From Massospora cicadina (lineage: Eukaryota > Entomophthoromycota > Entomophthoromycetes > Entomophthorales > Entomophthoraceae), in the NCBI GenBank assembly GCA_022478985.1, contig JAKSZP010008013.1:62001-126000 (forward strand): a stretch of 64,000 nt of DNA, written 5' to 3'. The notes under the pieces were generated by a model. That model saw only the letters and a list, made by a program, of their open reading frames with translations. It did not search any database and was not told where the DNA came from. The position numbers and the translations under genes were made by a program. Shown here piece by piece: positions 44,493 through 55,699 of the stretch. The first letter of the stretch is position 1. Every line of letters begins with the position of its first letter.

Positions 44493-46740
44493 ATGGAAGA
44501 TAACTCAATTGATAGTGTCCTCCATTGGTGCACAATGTGAATGGTGAAGAAGACAATAAAATGGGAAGTCCACTTATTGTCACATTTTAAAAAGTTCAAA
44601 AAAATCCTATGGAGATTTCTGAATCTCATATCCTTCCTTAGTCTCTAATGAAGGAGTTAGAAATATACTTTATGAAGTCATTAACCAAGGAGAAAGAGGC
44701 AACCACAAAAGGGCATCCGCCGTGGACAAATCTCTTATGGACTTGTATTAATCCAACTCTCTCCTGAGGGTTATGGGTCAAGTGTGAATCTCTATTGCTA
44801 CATTTTGCGATCTGTACACCCCTGCGTTATCATATCATACATTTATTAGGAGTTTATAATGAGGAACTCCACCATCATAACAATACCCAGGGTTCCTTAT
44901 GAATGGACTAACGAGCAGTTATATAATTTATTATCACAAACTATAGGAGGCATCCGCTGTTTTGTTGAGGCAAACTGTTCATACACCAATCAGCTCCATA
45001 ATCAAATGGGGGCTATTGAATCCAGAGTTTCTTAAGTATAATGAGGAAGTTGTGAATCTCCTTCAGAATGACATCTATTAGTCAAACAAATATTCCAAGA
45101 AACTACTTGACGCCTTCGCTGAAGAGCTCTGATGACAAGATAGCGAAGCTCATGATATAAATGGTGACACAAGCTACCACTAGCAGTCACCAGGATAAAG
45201 TTCTAATCTTCATCATTAAGTTTCAGCTAGAGAAAGCCCTAAGATAAATAGATGAGATAGAGGCACATCGAACCTCTTTCTCTTCATCAACGTCACAAAA
45301 TAGCATTCCTAAGTACAATCAAACAGGATCTAGTAAACTGTGAGACTCAGACATTTACTCTTTCCATTACCAAGTGACTCAAAGAGTTAGAGAGCGACTT
45401 AAAAGGCAAATCCCCCAGCTGGAGGACATTAACAAAGTCTATTGTTGCCTCAATGAAGCTGTAAACGCTGGAATACTCTCACATAAGAGTTAATTGACCA
45501 AGACCGTCAAGCCTTCTCAGAGTACCAAATGCAACGTGATGAAAGAGGACTTGAATTGGTGCATTTGAATATTATAGGATAGAACGAGCTTTTGCAAATA
45601 TATCACTCATCTGCTTCCCAACAAATTCCTGATCTGGACATCTACGTTAATAACTTGGATAATGAAAAGTTCTTTTGAATGAATAATCAATCTGCTGTAT
45701 TTTATACCAAGACTTACCTTGGATGAAATGGAGCAACATCCCAATCCTCTACAGGACCAGATAACTGGTCTCAAATGTCAAGTTGAAAAGAGCGACATAA
45801 GAACAGAGATTACCAAATATGAAGCTCCCAGAGTATATGTGGTTACTGGATAGAGGCCACTGCCTTCAAGAATACGTTCAAGGACAAGTTTACACCTGGT
45901 TAAGGGAGTATCGCATCTTTTCTCTATGTCTATGAAGTCACAATAGAAGGTATGACCAATCATCAAAAGGTTAAGCATATTTTATCTTGAATAAGCTGTA
46001 TGGCTCCAGAGGTTATGGTGCCTCATATAAATGACCTTCATACCTGGATAGAAGTGAAGGAAGCACCTAACAAAGAATTTAGATCAAAGCAGATCTTGAG
46101 TATGAAGAAAGAGACCTTCATGAGAATTGTGCTATGCCAAAATTGAAACCCTTGCAGAATTTTCTGACCGCTTTTATATAGAGGACCAAACTCTGTTGAC
46201 CTTGAAGATGCTTACTCTGGCAATGCTGTAATTACCGTCGTTGCTGGTTTACATTGTTACCCAAACCTAGCCATGCACGTCACATCCATCATACAAAGCT
46301 TTGATTCTGTCTTAGACATTAAAGAAGCCTGCTTAATGTAGTTGACATAAACAAGTCAGAGACCTCACTAAATGCCTCCACGAAATCTAGAGTGTATACC
46401 GTTTATGAAGCGAAGCCTAGGAATGAGGAAAAGACAAGGTGTAGGTATTGCAAGAAGAACAACCATACTGAGGATATGCGTTTAAGAAAAACTCTGCCCT
46501 TTCTAAGAAGTTAAAAGGCTGTTTTAGGGTCAAGTACCTCTAAAGATGAATGACCAAAGTACATGAAATCAAAACATTGCTGATTTTTCACCTCACTAGT
46601 ATTAAAGATGAACTTGATGGCGACTCTGAAGGGGGTTACAAGGACACAGGTTATTACATCTATAGGACCACCTGATGAGCTCGCCATTTTGGACCCAATA
46701 TTTTCAAAAACTGATGATGCCCAGGCTCCCAAAGGAACTT
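44493..46740 (+). pseudogene. EF gag
   Basis: Starts MEDNSIDSVLHWCTM. A long helical and coiled-coil-like region (about 45000-45650) is followed by GSIASFLYVYEVTIEGMTNHQ (about 45908) and VEVKEAPNKEFRSKQ-like sequence, as in E1 and ED. NLAMHVTSIIQSFDSVLDIKEA (about 46270) matches the ED capsid. A zinc knuckle CRYCKKNNHTED (about 46440) loses its last Cys by a one-base shift. No collagen-like tract is seen. Confidence 0.65.
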
Positions 46741-46742
46741 AC

Positions 46743-47387
46743 TGTAACAAATCACGCGGCACCTGATCCGTACATTGCCTCAGATCAGGTGGCATTTGAT
46801 CCAAATATTGCTTTGATATAAAGGGCCTCAAACTCAAGGAAGTCAGAGTTAGTGAGATTAACCATCTCAAAATTGAATGCATTCATGAAAATATGATGTT
46901 GGGCTTACGCATGGCATGGATGATGATCTGGTGGGATGTGGAGTCTTTGTGAGTGATGTGCTAGACAGTGTACAAGAGAGCCTAGCATAGGAGGGAGCTT
47001 ACACAATGGTAGCGGAGTGTTACTTATTAGGGGATGTTTTGGCCCTGAATGGCCAGTTGCATTAAAAAAATTACCCGGAAATTTAATAAAATCGCTTGCT
47101 AACATACAAACATTATTTTATTAAAATATAGTATTGGCTCGAAGTATGAGCTCAACTAGTGAGCTTGGCGTGTCGTTGGCATCATTCTTGGCCCTGTCCT
47201 GGATCTAGACCTTGCTGTTGATGTGCATCATTGTGAGGGACCATGTTGCGGGAATTTGTGGCAATGGCAAGGCATGGTGGAAGGGTTTAGGGATGGGGTT
47301 TGGTAGGCCTGTCCTTAGTATGGTCAGCGACGTGGCATCTACTTCCCAATTTCTTTGTGGCATATTGGCGCAATCCCACCCGTTACA
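46743..47387 (+). repeat. EG 5' LTR
   Basis: 645 bp, TGTAACAAATCACG to CCGTTACA. It aligns with 52172-52883 through blocks such as GAGCTCAACTAGTGAGCT (47150 and 52647) and GGCCTGTCC (47309 and 52804). Differences between the pair are numerous. Confidence 0.85.
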
Positions 47388-47391
47388 TTAG

Positions 47392-48350
47392 ATGCAACTT
47401 ACACATTTTTGTCAGCCTTGTGGGGGCCCCAAGAATAGGTGGTGGCCCCAGGAGGGGAGGAAATGTTATCGCCATGTTTTAAAAGTGGTGATGGTGAGTT
47501 TCTCCTTAATTTTAATAATAAAAGAGGTGGTTAGGGTATGTGGCACAAGTCCTGTAGTGGTGGAGGAAAAGCATGGAGTATCTAAATCTCCAAAAGGTCG
47601 GGCAGCATTGCCCATGGAGGCCTTGGAGAAGATTTACCAAGTGGTATCATGTGTTTGTTTTCAGGCGTGGTTGGCTCAAGTAATAATAGGAGAGACCCCT
47701 CCCTTGCTGCAAATTGTGAAAATCATAGAGGCGTTACCCTCAGACCTAGCAGGGTGGGTGCAAGAACTGATCGAGGAGCAAGGTCGCCTTCCAGGTTCCA
47801 TGGATGATTGTGTCAATTGGATCAACTGAGCCACCTGTCTGGATAAGGCGCAGGACGAGGCATGTTCATCTTTGCTGACGGTGAGTCAGTGGCAAGGATT
47901 AGTTAAAGAATATGCCTGGATTTTTTAACCTTTGGAAAAAGCAGCACAAGTATCAGATTTGCAATCATCGTGAATGTTTTGACAGGGCTGTAAGCGGATA
48001 TGTTGGCCGCTATGGCGGCTGCTAAAGTTCAAAGTATGTTGGTTAAATAAATTGCATTGGCGGTACAGGTTGACAAACAATTGACTTTGGCATGAAACTG
48101 GTGGGAGGATTCTATGTCTCCAGAAAGGAGCCAGTCATCTGCGGCGGTTTGTAGAGGTCAAGGAGTGTGGCAGGGATCACTCAGAAATTTTGGAAATGTC
48201 CATGGAGGGTTCCGCCAGGCAAATGTTGAGGGGTCAGGGAGAACAGGGAGTCAGGTACACGGGAAGGATAATGGGCCCAAACCTACCTTACCTATGGATT
48301 TGCAATCTGAGAATGCTTTAAACATCAAATCTACTTCTTCACTTTATCCT
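47392..48350 (+). pseudogene. EG gag
   Basis: A 145-residue open stretch (47392-47829) includes WVQELIEEQGRLPGSMDDCVNWI, as in capsid domains of fungal chromoviruses. After stops, a Ser/Gly-rich segment (48114-48300) leads into protease. No zinc knuckle is seen. Confidence 0.6.
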
Positions 48351-48359
48351 CAGTTATTT

Positions 48360-48690
48360 ATTCTGGTGGAGTTATATTTGCAAGGTCGGATGGAGAAGTT
48401 GTTGGCCCTGGTGGATACAGGGGCCAAGGAAAACTATGTGGAATTCGCTCTGGTGAAAAGCTTGAAGTTGGAAATGCAGAATGGTCCTGAGGTGCTGTTC
48501 ACCGACGTGTCAAGGAAGGTTCCCTTATGGCGTTTGGAGCCTTGGGTAGCTGTTTGGCAGAACCCATTTTGGTTCAAAGAGAGTTTCTTTGCAATCAGGA
48601 ATATAGCCCATCCTGTGAATTGGGGAAGTGGTGGTGGCATCAGTTCTGGTCCAAGGTTGATTTGCCATTTGATACAGTTACTTTGAATCC
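48360..48690 (+). pseudogene. EG protease
   Basis: Within an open stretch (48114-48686), LLALVDTGAKENYVEFALV carries the intact D-T-G-A active site (codons 48413-48424). NIAHPVNWG lies where the second conserved part is expected. The active site is intact here, unlike E2 and E3. Confidence 0.75.
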
Positions 48691-48939
48691 TTAGATAGGG
48701 CCTCCAATGAGGTGATAGATGGTAGTTGGAAGTGATTTTCCAAATAGATTCAGAAATATGGGAGGAATGCAGGAGGGAGAGTTACCGGCCAAAAGATCAC
48801 AACTTTTTGGGTATATTTGGTCCTATTGGGAACTCGCCTTTTTCCCCTTCTGGTTCTTTTGCATTTTCATTACAGTTTAAAATGGGGTCAGAGCTTCCCT
48901 GGTGATGTTTGTTATACCCTCTTAATTAACGAGCAAAAG

Positions 48940-50160
48940 GAGCATTGGAGGGCCATGTGAAATCAATGTTGGACAAAGGATTAGTCGAGCCTTTTAAGTC
49001 GAAAGTTGTGTCTCCTGTATTACTGATGCCAAAAGCAAGTGGCGAACTACGCCCATTCATGGATTTCCAACGTCTGAACAAGTTCACTGAGCCTGATCCA
49101 TACCTGATGCCTTTGGTGGAGGATATTCTCCAATGGTTACCAGTTGCACCATTTTTACAAAGTTAGATCTTGTGGATGGACTCAATCAGGTACTAGTGAG
49201 ATCAGAACATCAAAAATTCACCACGTTTAAGTGACACTTGGGGTGTTTCAATATTGTGTGATGCCATTTGGTCTTGTAAATTCCCCAGCATTGTTTCAGC
49301 AGAGTATCAATTATGTCCTTGGAGGGATAATCAGTTGATGCTGTGATGCCTATATGGATGATATCTTGGTGCTTTCAAGGTCCTGAGAGGATCATGTCTG
49401 AGATGTCCAGGAAGTTCTAAGGGCAATTGACTGGATGGGTCCAAGAATTTAACCTTTCAAGAGTGAATGTAATCAGAGTTCAGTGATGTTCCTAGGCATT
49501 GTGGTGTTCCAGAAAGGATTAGGAGTATGTCCAGATAAACTGCGTGCAGTATGAGCATGGAAGGCCCCTACTGATCAAATGAGGGTGTGGAGTTTTTTGA
49601 GCATTGAAAACCTACAACGGTTTATGAGAGATCTACTTCAAATGGCCTTACCTCTATTGAATTTAACTCAGGATGTTTCATTCGTGTGGGGAATAAAAGA
49701 GGAGCAGGCATTCAAATTATTAAGGGTAAGTTACTTACGGCACCTGTCTTGGCCCATCCAGATCCCAGGAAGCAATTCATTGTAGAAATTAATGCTTAAA
49801 ATTATGCTGTAAGTTCAGTGTTACTACTGGAGGGGGAAGACAGGCTCAAACACCCCGTGTGTTATTTTAGCCGCAAGATAATCCCCACTGTAACTAATTA
49901 TCCAATATATGATAAGGAAGTGCTGGTGTATGGCGGCCTTGTGAGAATGGCAGCACCACCTGCTTTATGCCCAACACACTTTTGTTGTTTGAACAGACCA
50001 TAGATAGTTGAAATATTATTGGGAACCAAGAAAGATGGACCAGTGGAAAGACAGATGGCAGGTGGAGCTATTCCAATACAATTTTTGGGTAGAATACAGG
50101 CCAGGTTCAACAAGTATTTTAGCAGATTGGTTGAGTTGGGACGCAAGCTTAGCTTATAAT
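48940..50160 (+). pseudogene. EG reverse transcriptase and RNase H
   Basis: VKSMLDKGLVEPFKSKVVSP, LLMPKASGELRPFMDFQRLN (48945-49166), VMPFGLVNSPALFQQS (about 49259) and DAYMDDILVLS (about 49350) with YMDD intact. RNase H blocks are HPVCYFSRKIIPTVTNYPIYDKE (49851) and FWVEYRPGSTSILADWLSWD (50085). Several stops are TGA where CGA or similar is expected, consistent with C-to-T decay. Confidence 0.8.
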
Positions 50161-50289
50161 AAGGATGAATTGGAGAAATTAATACAGACATAATGTTATG
50201 ACCAAATCAATTTGCGATGATTGAGGGTGGGGGAAGTGAGTTGGGGGAGGAAGTCTGTCAGAAGCAAATAAGGTCAGAATTCAGCCGGT

Positions 50290-51950
50290 GACTGAAGGCC
50301 AAGATGAGGGAGGGACGGCCACATGAGCGCCATGGGGCCTTCATGAAGAGGGGTGGGGTGCTATACCACAATTCTTGCGTATGGGTGCCCAACCCATTTT
50401 TACAACGGGAGGTAATTTGGGTCTCTAATAATCATCTGTTGGTTGGTCATCCAGTAGTGGAGAAGACTGTGGAGTTGGTGCAGTGGGAATATTCATGGCT
50501 GGGCCTGCGGAAGGATGTCAGGAAGTATGCGAGGGAGTGTTTAGTATGTGTTAAATTTAAAAGCCCTTGAGGAAACCTCCATTGGGTAAGTTAAACCCAC
50601 TGCAGATACCTCATGCGCCATGAAGTTTGATTAGCATTGATTTTATAACATTTCTTCCAGGGGTGCAGGAAAAGGATGCAGTTATGCTGGTTGTGGATAG
50701 ATTGACCAAATACGCCAAGTTTTTCCCATTTACAGAAAGTTTTTCAGCAAATGACACAGTAAGAATTTCATTGATGGAGTATCTCCCAGCATGGATTACC
50801 TGAAGAAACTGTTTTGGACCGTGGTCCACAGTTTGTCTCGATAATCTGGTCAAGTTTTCTGGGAAATTTGGAAATCAGAACTGGCATTCCTCGTTGTACC
50901 ATCCCCAATATGATGGACAGATGGAGAGGGTGAATCAGATACTTGAGCAGTATCTCTGGTGTTACATCTCTGATTGACAGGATGACTGGTTTCCATGGGT
51001 TCAGTTGGCCCAATTCACTTAATTCATTCATTGTCAATCTTCAATGGGAATGCCTTTCTTTTTTGCAAATCATGGTCTAAATCCCAGATCAAATGGGGAA
51101 TCCATGGGTGGAGTGTGTCAGGGGGCAGGTGAGATGGCGCGTAATATGGTTGATACTGGGAAGAGGCTAAAGGGAAATTTGGAGCAAGCAGTGGCTCAGC
51201 AGAAGCATCAAGAAGATTGGAAAAGAGTGCCAGATCAGGAGTTTGATCCTGGGGACTAGGTATTGGTGGCAGCTGTTGGGATAGGGTAGCTGAGGGTATT
51301 AGTTCCTCCAAAGCATACCAAAATGGATGGGATAAAACGTCCCGCAGTGAGAAGACAGTGGGGAGAGCCGGGAATCCTAAATGTAGGGGCTGGTAACTTG
51401 CTATAAGCTTGGGAATAGGTGACAAGGGATCTATTGTACTAAAACTGGTGAAGTTGATGGCCGGAGAGGAGCTTGCTGTACAGAGGCTCTATAACTAAGT
51501 AAAACTAAGATTAATTTTGAGATAAAAACGTAACTTTATTTAAAAAAAGGCGCGGATATTTATAGGCGAGGTTTTCCTCCTAATCCTTTCAGAGTAGTGA
51601 CGTCCTCCACCGGCAAGATCTTCAGCATCCTGATGTTGATCAGGTGGGGAGTTGACAGCAGGCTTTCTTTTAACAAATCGATTAGGGGATATAAAGTAAA
51701 TGCTCCATAAGAGGAAAAGTTGGAGAGGTATCAGAAGTAGGGAAATTTGAATTATATTGATTGGGAGCAGGTCGAATCCCAACAGCAGCTAAGAACTATG
51801 CTGTTCCAGTTAAGAATTGAAAGCTGGGACTGAAATTTTTGGGCCCATACCAGATCATTCGAGCTATTAATCAGGTTGCTTTTGAATTGTGATTGCAGAA
51901 GGTTCTAAGAATCATCTCGTGATTCATGCTTCCCAATTATGGGCGCTCAA
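50290..51950 (+). pseudogene. EG integrase (split by a solo LTR)
   Basis: Zinc-binding NNHLLVGHPVVEKTVELVQ then ARECLVCVK (50430-50565) has the full HHCC pattern. The core is LISIDFITFLPGVQEKDAVM (50630), decayed around the second Asp, then LYHPQYDGQMERVNQILEQY (50896) with the Glu. FDPGD, VLVAA stop at the inserted LTR (51274-51784). After it the frame resumes with KLGLKFLGPYQIIRAINQVAF, the usual C-terminal strand region. Confidence 0.8.
51274..51784 (-). repeat. Solo LTR inside EG integrase
   Basis: 511 bp with terminal inverted repeats TGTTGGGAT / ATCCCAACA and a perfect 5-bp target duplication GCAGC (51269-51273 and 51785-51789). The minus strand has CCTATAAATATCCGCGCC then AATAAA, the promoter and polyadenylation order seen in other LTRs here, so I place it on the minus strand. 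Its family has no other member in the window. Confidence 0.9.
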
Positions 51951-51984
51951 AAGAAAGAGTCCAGAATGACCAGGACTGTTAAAC

Positions 51985-52130
51985 CTAGGGAAGGGGATGT
52001 TCAGGAATATGAGGTGGAGCGAATATTGGATGTGAGATGGGTGAAGGGACGGCAGCAATTTCTGGTGAAGTGGAAAGGTTACCTAGTGGAGGAGGCGACG
52101 TGGAAGATGAAGGAAGACTGTGCGCGATGC
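51985..52130 (+). pseudogene. EG chromodomain
   Basis: Within an open stretch 51939-52247, YEVERILDVRWVKGRQQF then LVKWKGYLVEEATWKMKEDC match the chromodomain consensus, with aromatic residues (Y, W, W) at the expected cage positions. In chromoviruses this C-terminal integrase module guides insertion toward marked chromatin. Confidence 0.9.
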
Positions 52131-52171
52131 CTGGGGAAGGTCCAGGAGTTTTGGGACTCACAGGGGGGTGA

Positions 52172-52883
52172 TGTAACGGATAAGGATGCAAAGATCCGCA
52201 TAATGCTTCAGATCAGGCTGCACTTAATCTGCACATTGCTTCAATAGGAAGGGCCTCAGATAGGAGAGAAGTGTCGGAGGATGATTTGAGAAAGTTGGAG
52301 TTTATGGTGAGTCAGATGGGAAGTTGTGGGATTGAGGGTAAGAGATTTGATGTTATGAGACTGAGATGCATTTGAGAGAATATGATGTTGGGATACAAAT
52401 GGCGTGGAAGATGATCCAGTGGGATGAGAAATCTTTGCGAGCAATTTATTGGACGGTGTTTGAAGAAGCCTAGTGTAGGAGAGGTATCTTATTACAAGAC
52501 TAACAGAGTTCTATTTACTTTGGGATGGTTGGGACCTGAATGGCCAGTTTCATCTGCTAAGAAGAATCAGTGAAATTCAAATAAATCGCTTGGTATTATA
52601 AATTATTTCTTATTTTATTAAAATTATATTATCATATCCAAGTGATGAGCTCAACTAGTGAGCTCAGCATGGCTTTGGCGTCATTCTTAGCCCTCTCATA
52701 GATCCAGACCCTGCTGTTGAAGTGCAGTGTTGTGGGAACGGTGGTGTGGGAATAAATGGCAATGACGAGATATGGCAGGAGGGTTTGGGGATGGGCTTCT
52801 GTGGGCCTGTCCCTAATCTGGTCAGCAACATGACTCTTATTATAATTCCTTCATGGCATATTGGCATGAGCCCGCCCTTTACA
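52172..52883 (+). repeat. EG 3' LTR
   Basis: 712 bp from TGTAACGGATAAGG to CGCCCTTTACA, preceded by CACAGGGGGGTGA. It is 67 bp longer than the 5' LTR. Confidence 0.85.
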
Positions 52884-53440
52884 CTTGCATCAACCTTAAA
52901 CCTTAGGTATTCAATTTGGTCCCTGAAGATGTGGCACTTGCGAGGCTTAATCTTGATGTTGGCATTAGCAATCTGGCGGAAGTCCTCTTTGAGATGGGTA
53001 AGATGCTCAGAAAACGTTTACAAAAAGATATAGATGTCATTAAGGTATACAAGGATGCATGACAGCTTAATATTGTCCAGGATAGTGTCTATGGCATGTT
53101 GAAATGTAGCTGGGGCTTTACACAGCCCTTATGGCATATGAGTGGGCTGAAATAAACTCTCAAAGGTAGTTATGGTGCACTTCTCATGTTCCGCTGCAGA
53201 CAGCTTAATTTTCCAGTAGCCTGATATTAAATCCATTGAGGAAAATAATGAGCTCCATCTAACAAATCTAAAGCGTTGTCAATTTGGGGCATAAGATAAG
53301 AGTCCTTTTTGGTTATGCTGTTGAGCTTCTGATTGTTAATTACTACTTGATTGGTGCCATCCTTCTTTTTTACAATTAGGACTGTGAAGTCCAATCTTTC
53401 TTTTGCTTCAATACCCAAATTGAAACCAAATTTGGATTTT
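52884..53440 (-). pseudogene. E5 reverse transcriptase, central part
   Basis: Minus strand: LDFTVLIVKKKDGTNQVVIN (about 53380), LNSITKKDSYLMPQIDNALD, LLDGAHYF, then VYLNDIYIF (about 53050) with Asn for the first Asp of YxDD, and NIKIKPRKCHIFRDQIEYL. The sequence stops at the EG boundary. Confidence 0.75.
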
Positions 53441-55245
53441 TTTAAAAAAAACAAAAAACAACCGCTCAATTGAGCCAAAACTTACCAATGTCAGTACAAT
53501 TGATGCCTGCTGCCCCGGCTTGGGATGGTGGTGCGCCACCATCTGGCATCTTTTGGCTGCCGCCGAAGCATTCCTGGGCTGGGTCTGCTAACCCTCCCAA
53601 TGCTACCAGGCATTATGTCCCCCTCAGGACTTGGCCCACCACCTCGCCAGCTCTCAGGCAGTGCTCCGGAGCCCTTTGGTGCTCCCACAAGCAATTTATA
53701 TTTCGCCTCTAGGTTGAATATGGGAATCTCTTCCCAAATGCAAGCGTGGCCATCATCAAGATGGCCACAGCAGTTTTCAAACCCGCTGGCTTTATTGACT
53801 TCTGCCCCTTTAATGGGTACTTTGACCTCAGCTTCCGCTCTGAAGATGATGCAGTGGCAGCAGCCAAGCTGTAATTGATTTTTAAAAAATTTCTTTGCCC
53901 ACCATTTGCACCCAGCTCCCAGATGAGGCCACTTTGGTGGTCCAGTTCGCTGGGTTGCCCTCTTTCCTTTCCCTCAAATGCCTCCACCATGAGCTCACAG
54001 AGGGTTTGGCCATTTACAGCGCAGACCCCATGTTGCAGTTTGTGGTTCCCAATGTGCAGATTGGTTGGCAGGGCCTTGCACCTTTGCAATGATCTGCCTA
54101 TTTCATTGCAACTCGCACCTCATGATTCCCCCTGCACTGTGATCAGATCCGCCCCTGATCACCCATTCTGGGCACATGTCAAAATGGCCGTGCCATTTGC
54201 CCCTTGTGCTTCGAGCTTGACCACTCAAAGCACAAGTGCCCCACAGTTGCCACTTCTGCCACATCTGCCACTCAGGGCTCGGGTGCCACCCCAGTGGCTG
54301 CCTCGCCCCAATTTTTAATGGGGCCTGATCCTCCCGCCCCCAACGTTGAGGAATTCTGGCGCTGCTTCCAAAGTGGTGGCCAATCAAAATTTAAGAAAAT
54401 TTAAAAATTTTGAAAATTTGACTAAATTATAGAGACCCGAGTTGATGGCAGAACCAGCTTCAGCTGAGCTGCCATGTTTGACAGCACATGGTCAATCAGT
54501 TCCGGCCACAGTCCCTTCATGTGGCTGGCTCAGCACTGGCTGAATCCAATCCATTTGAGGCTTTCAAATGGATTGATGAGGACAATTGGCTGTGCCATGT
54601 GAAACCTGATTTTGCTTTGGAGGAATTCTTTGTTGACCCTCCTGGATCGCGTTCCCACCGTTTTTTTCCAAGAATGGGTTTCCCATTTATAAAATATTAA
54701 CAATATGGTAATTGTGGCTGCAGCTGCCCTGTCCAACACCCTCCTCCGCCAGCAACTCCATGGGGCAATGGAGCCCCTTGTTGAGGGTATTCCTATCCCC
54801 AATTTTCCTCATAATTTTGAGAAAAAGATATGAAGTATGAAATTGAGGAGCTTGCTTTCAGTGTAAGCTACGCTTGCATCGATGCAGCAAAAACTTCTCT
54901 TTTTGACCCAAATTATCCCAAAACCCGCTGGCACATTAAGTCATTTTTTTTGTGCCAGCTCTCATCATTTTTGCTGAGCATCAATTTGCTCAATACTTTG
55001 AGGCGATGGACACCGCCAGCCTCATTAACAAAGAAAACCCCCAAAAATAACTCCTTATACCCATGCCGCTGATGCTCCCACCCCAATGCTGTCCGCTTTG
55101 GTCCAACAGCTAAAGCGGGCACCAGACAAAAGTTTCCCCAAAGCCTCCTCGCCAACTGATATGGCTTCCTAGGCTGATAACCTAGGGGCTATATTAGGAA
55201 TTTTTTAATTTATGATAATCCCTTTGTTTGGCCCATTTATTAATA
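53440..55245 (+). mobile_element. LINE B2: ORF1-only LINE derivative inserted in E5
   Basis: A second copy of the B type, plus strand. The N-terminal region has VAIIKMATAVFKPAGFIDF (53743), GYFDLSFRSEDDAVAAA, then LPDEATLVVQFAGLPSFLSL (53910). The knuckle CPLCFELDHSKHKC (54199) is CX2CX4HX4C. The C-terminal region ends in VEGIPIPNFP (54782). No endonuclease or reverse transcriptase follows. The 3' end TTTGTTTGGCCCATTTATTAATAAAA resembles B1 but is decayed. Both boundaries are approximate and I found no target duplication. Confidence 0.65.
53503..54840 (+). pseudogene. LINE B2 ORF1-like protein
   Basis: Homologous along its length to the B1 protein, spread over three frames. The start is Pro-rich, followed by the RRM-like region shared with LINE A ORF1, the CCHC knuckle at about 54199-54240, a Ser/Ala/Thr-rich linker, and the B-specific C-terminal region with FEAFKWIDEDNWLC (54561) and the VEGIPIPNFP block. 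The C-terminal region is conserved between B1 and B2, so it probably mattered for the family. Function is unknown. Confidence 0.6.
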
Positions 55246-55275
55246 AAAATGCGTGGTGGCTCCCCCTTTTGGATT

Positions 55276-55297
55276 GGGCACCACTAGTACTAAAAAA
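55276..55297 (+). other. M6: degenerate relative of the ultra-short insertion sequence
   Basis: GGGCACCACTAGTACT plus six A, against the core GGGACCATCTAGTACT. No flanking direct repeat is seen. Together with GTGGTGGCTCCC (55252-55263) it could fold into a hairpin (GTGGTG with CACCAC, CCC with GGG). It lies 30 bp after the estimated end of LINE B2 and before E5 sequence resumes. Confidence 0.5.
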
Positions 55298-55299
55298 GA

Positions 55300-55603
55300 C
55301 ATAAAAGTTCATGAGCTCTTTGACAGTTCCAAAATTCTTTTCAACAGTATCAGCCTTATTTCCTTGGTGACTACTTCTTCCACTGCCTTTGGATGGCGGA
55401 TCAGCCAAGATCTAATTGGGGGTTGGTCCCCAGTGTTCAACCATTATACAACATCTTGAGCGCACCTCATATCATGATCATCAACAGCACAAATCTCTTG
55501 ATACTTTTTAATAAAGCTAGCGCACAATTTTTCTTCTCTTCCAATAATCATGTTAAATTTTCCATGGGACCATCGCCATTACACTGGATTAGGGTTTGAC
55601 ATG
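55300..55603 (-). pseudogene. E5 reverse transcriptase, N-terminal part
   Basis: Minus strand: VEHWGPTPIRSWLIRHPKAV then VTKEIRLILLKRILELSKS, matching the TGDxxPIRxRxRRxP ... EI..ML..G.I.PS.S block that precedes the fingers of Ty3 reverse transcriptases. It is separated from the next motif by LINE B2. Confidence 0.65.
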
Positions 55604-55699
55604 GAAACCAAATTCATCCATTTAAATTTTATTTGGGGAAGGCCAACCAGGGGACAGACACTTTTGATAAGGCACTAAAAATCAAAACTTCAGCGAGAG

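Larger units (their letters stand above)
43980..46742 (+). mobile_element. EF: Ty3-type element, 5' part (LTR end, primer site, gag)
   Basis: An LTR end (CCTGACA at 44428) is followed by the primer-binding site TGGTGCTCACTACAGGGG (44432-44449), a Met at 44493 and gag up to EG. EB appears to have inserted into or next to the EF LTR, so the LTR start may lie left of 32083; I could not locate it. Pol is missing: to the right of EG the sequence belongs to E5 on the opposite strand. Confidence 0.65.
46743..52883 (+). mobile_element. EG: Ty3-type chromovirus, both LTRs
   Basis: 5' LTR 46743-47387, gag 47392-48350, protease 48360-48690, reverse transcriptase and RNase H 48940-50160, integrase 50290-51950, chromodomain 51985-52130, polypurine tract (CACAGGGGGG), 3' LTR 52172-52883. 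LTRs begin TGTAAC and end TTACA. Flanks CTTAC and CTTGC match at 4 of 5, but the flanking elements differ (EF left, E5 right). No TGGTGCTC-type primer site follows the 5' LTR, unlike the other elements. Confidence 0.87.

Noticed and set aside
55561..55575. GGGACCATCGCC as a further ultra-short insertion
   Set aside because: It shares only the first nine bases with the core, lacks TAGTACT and the A tail, and has no flanking repeat.
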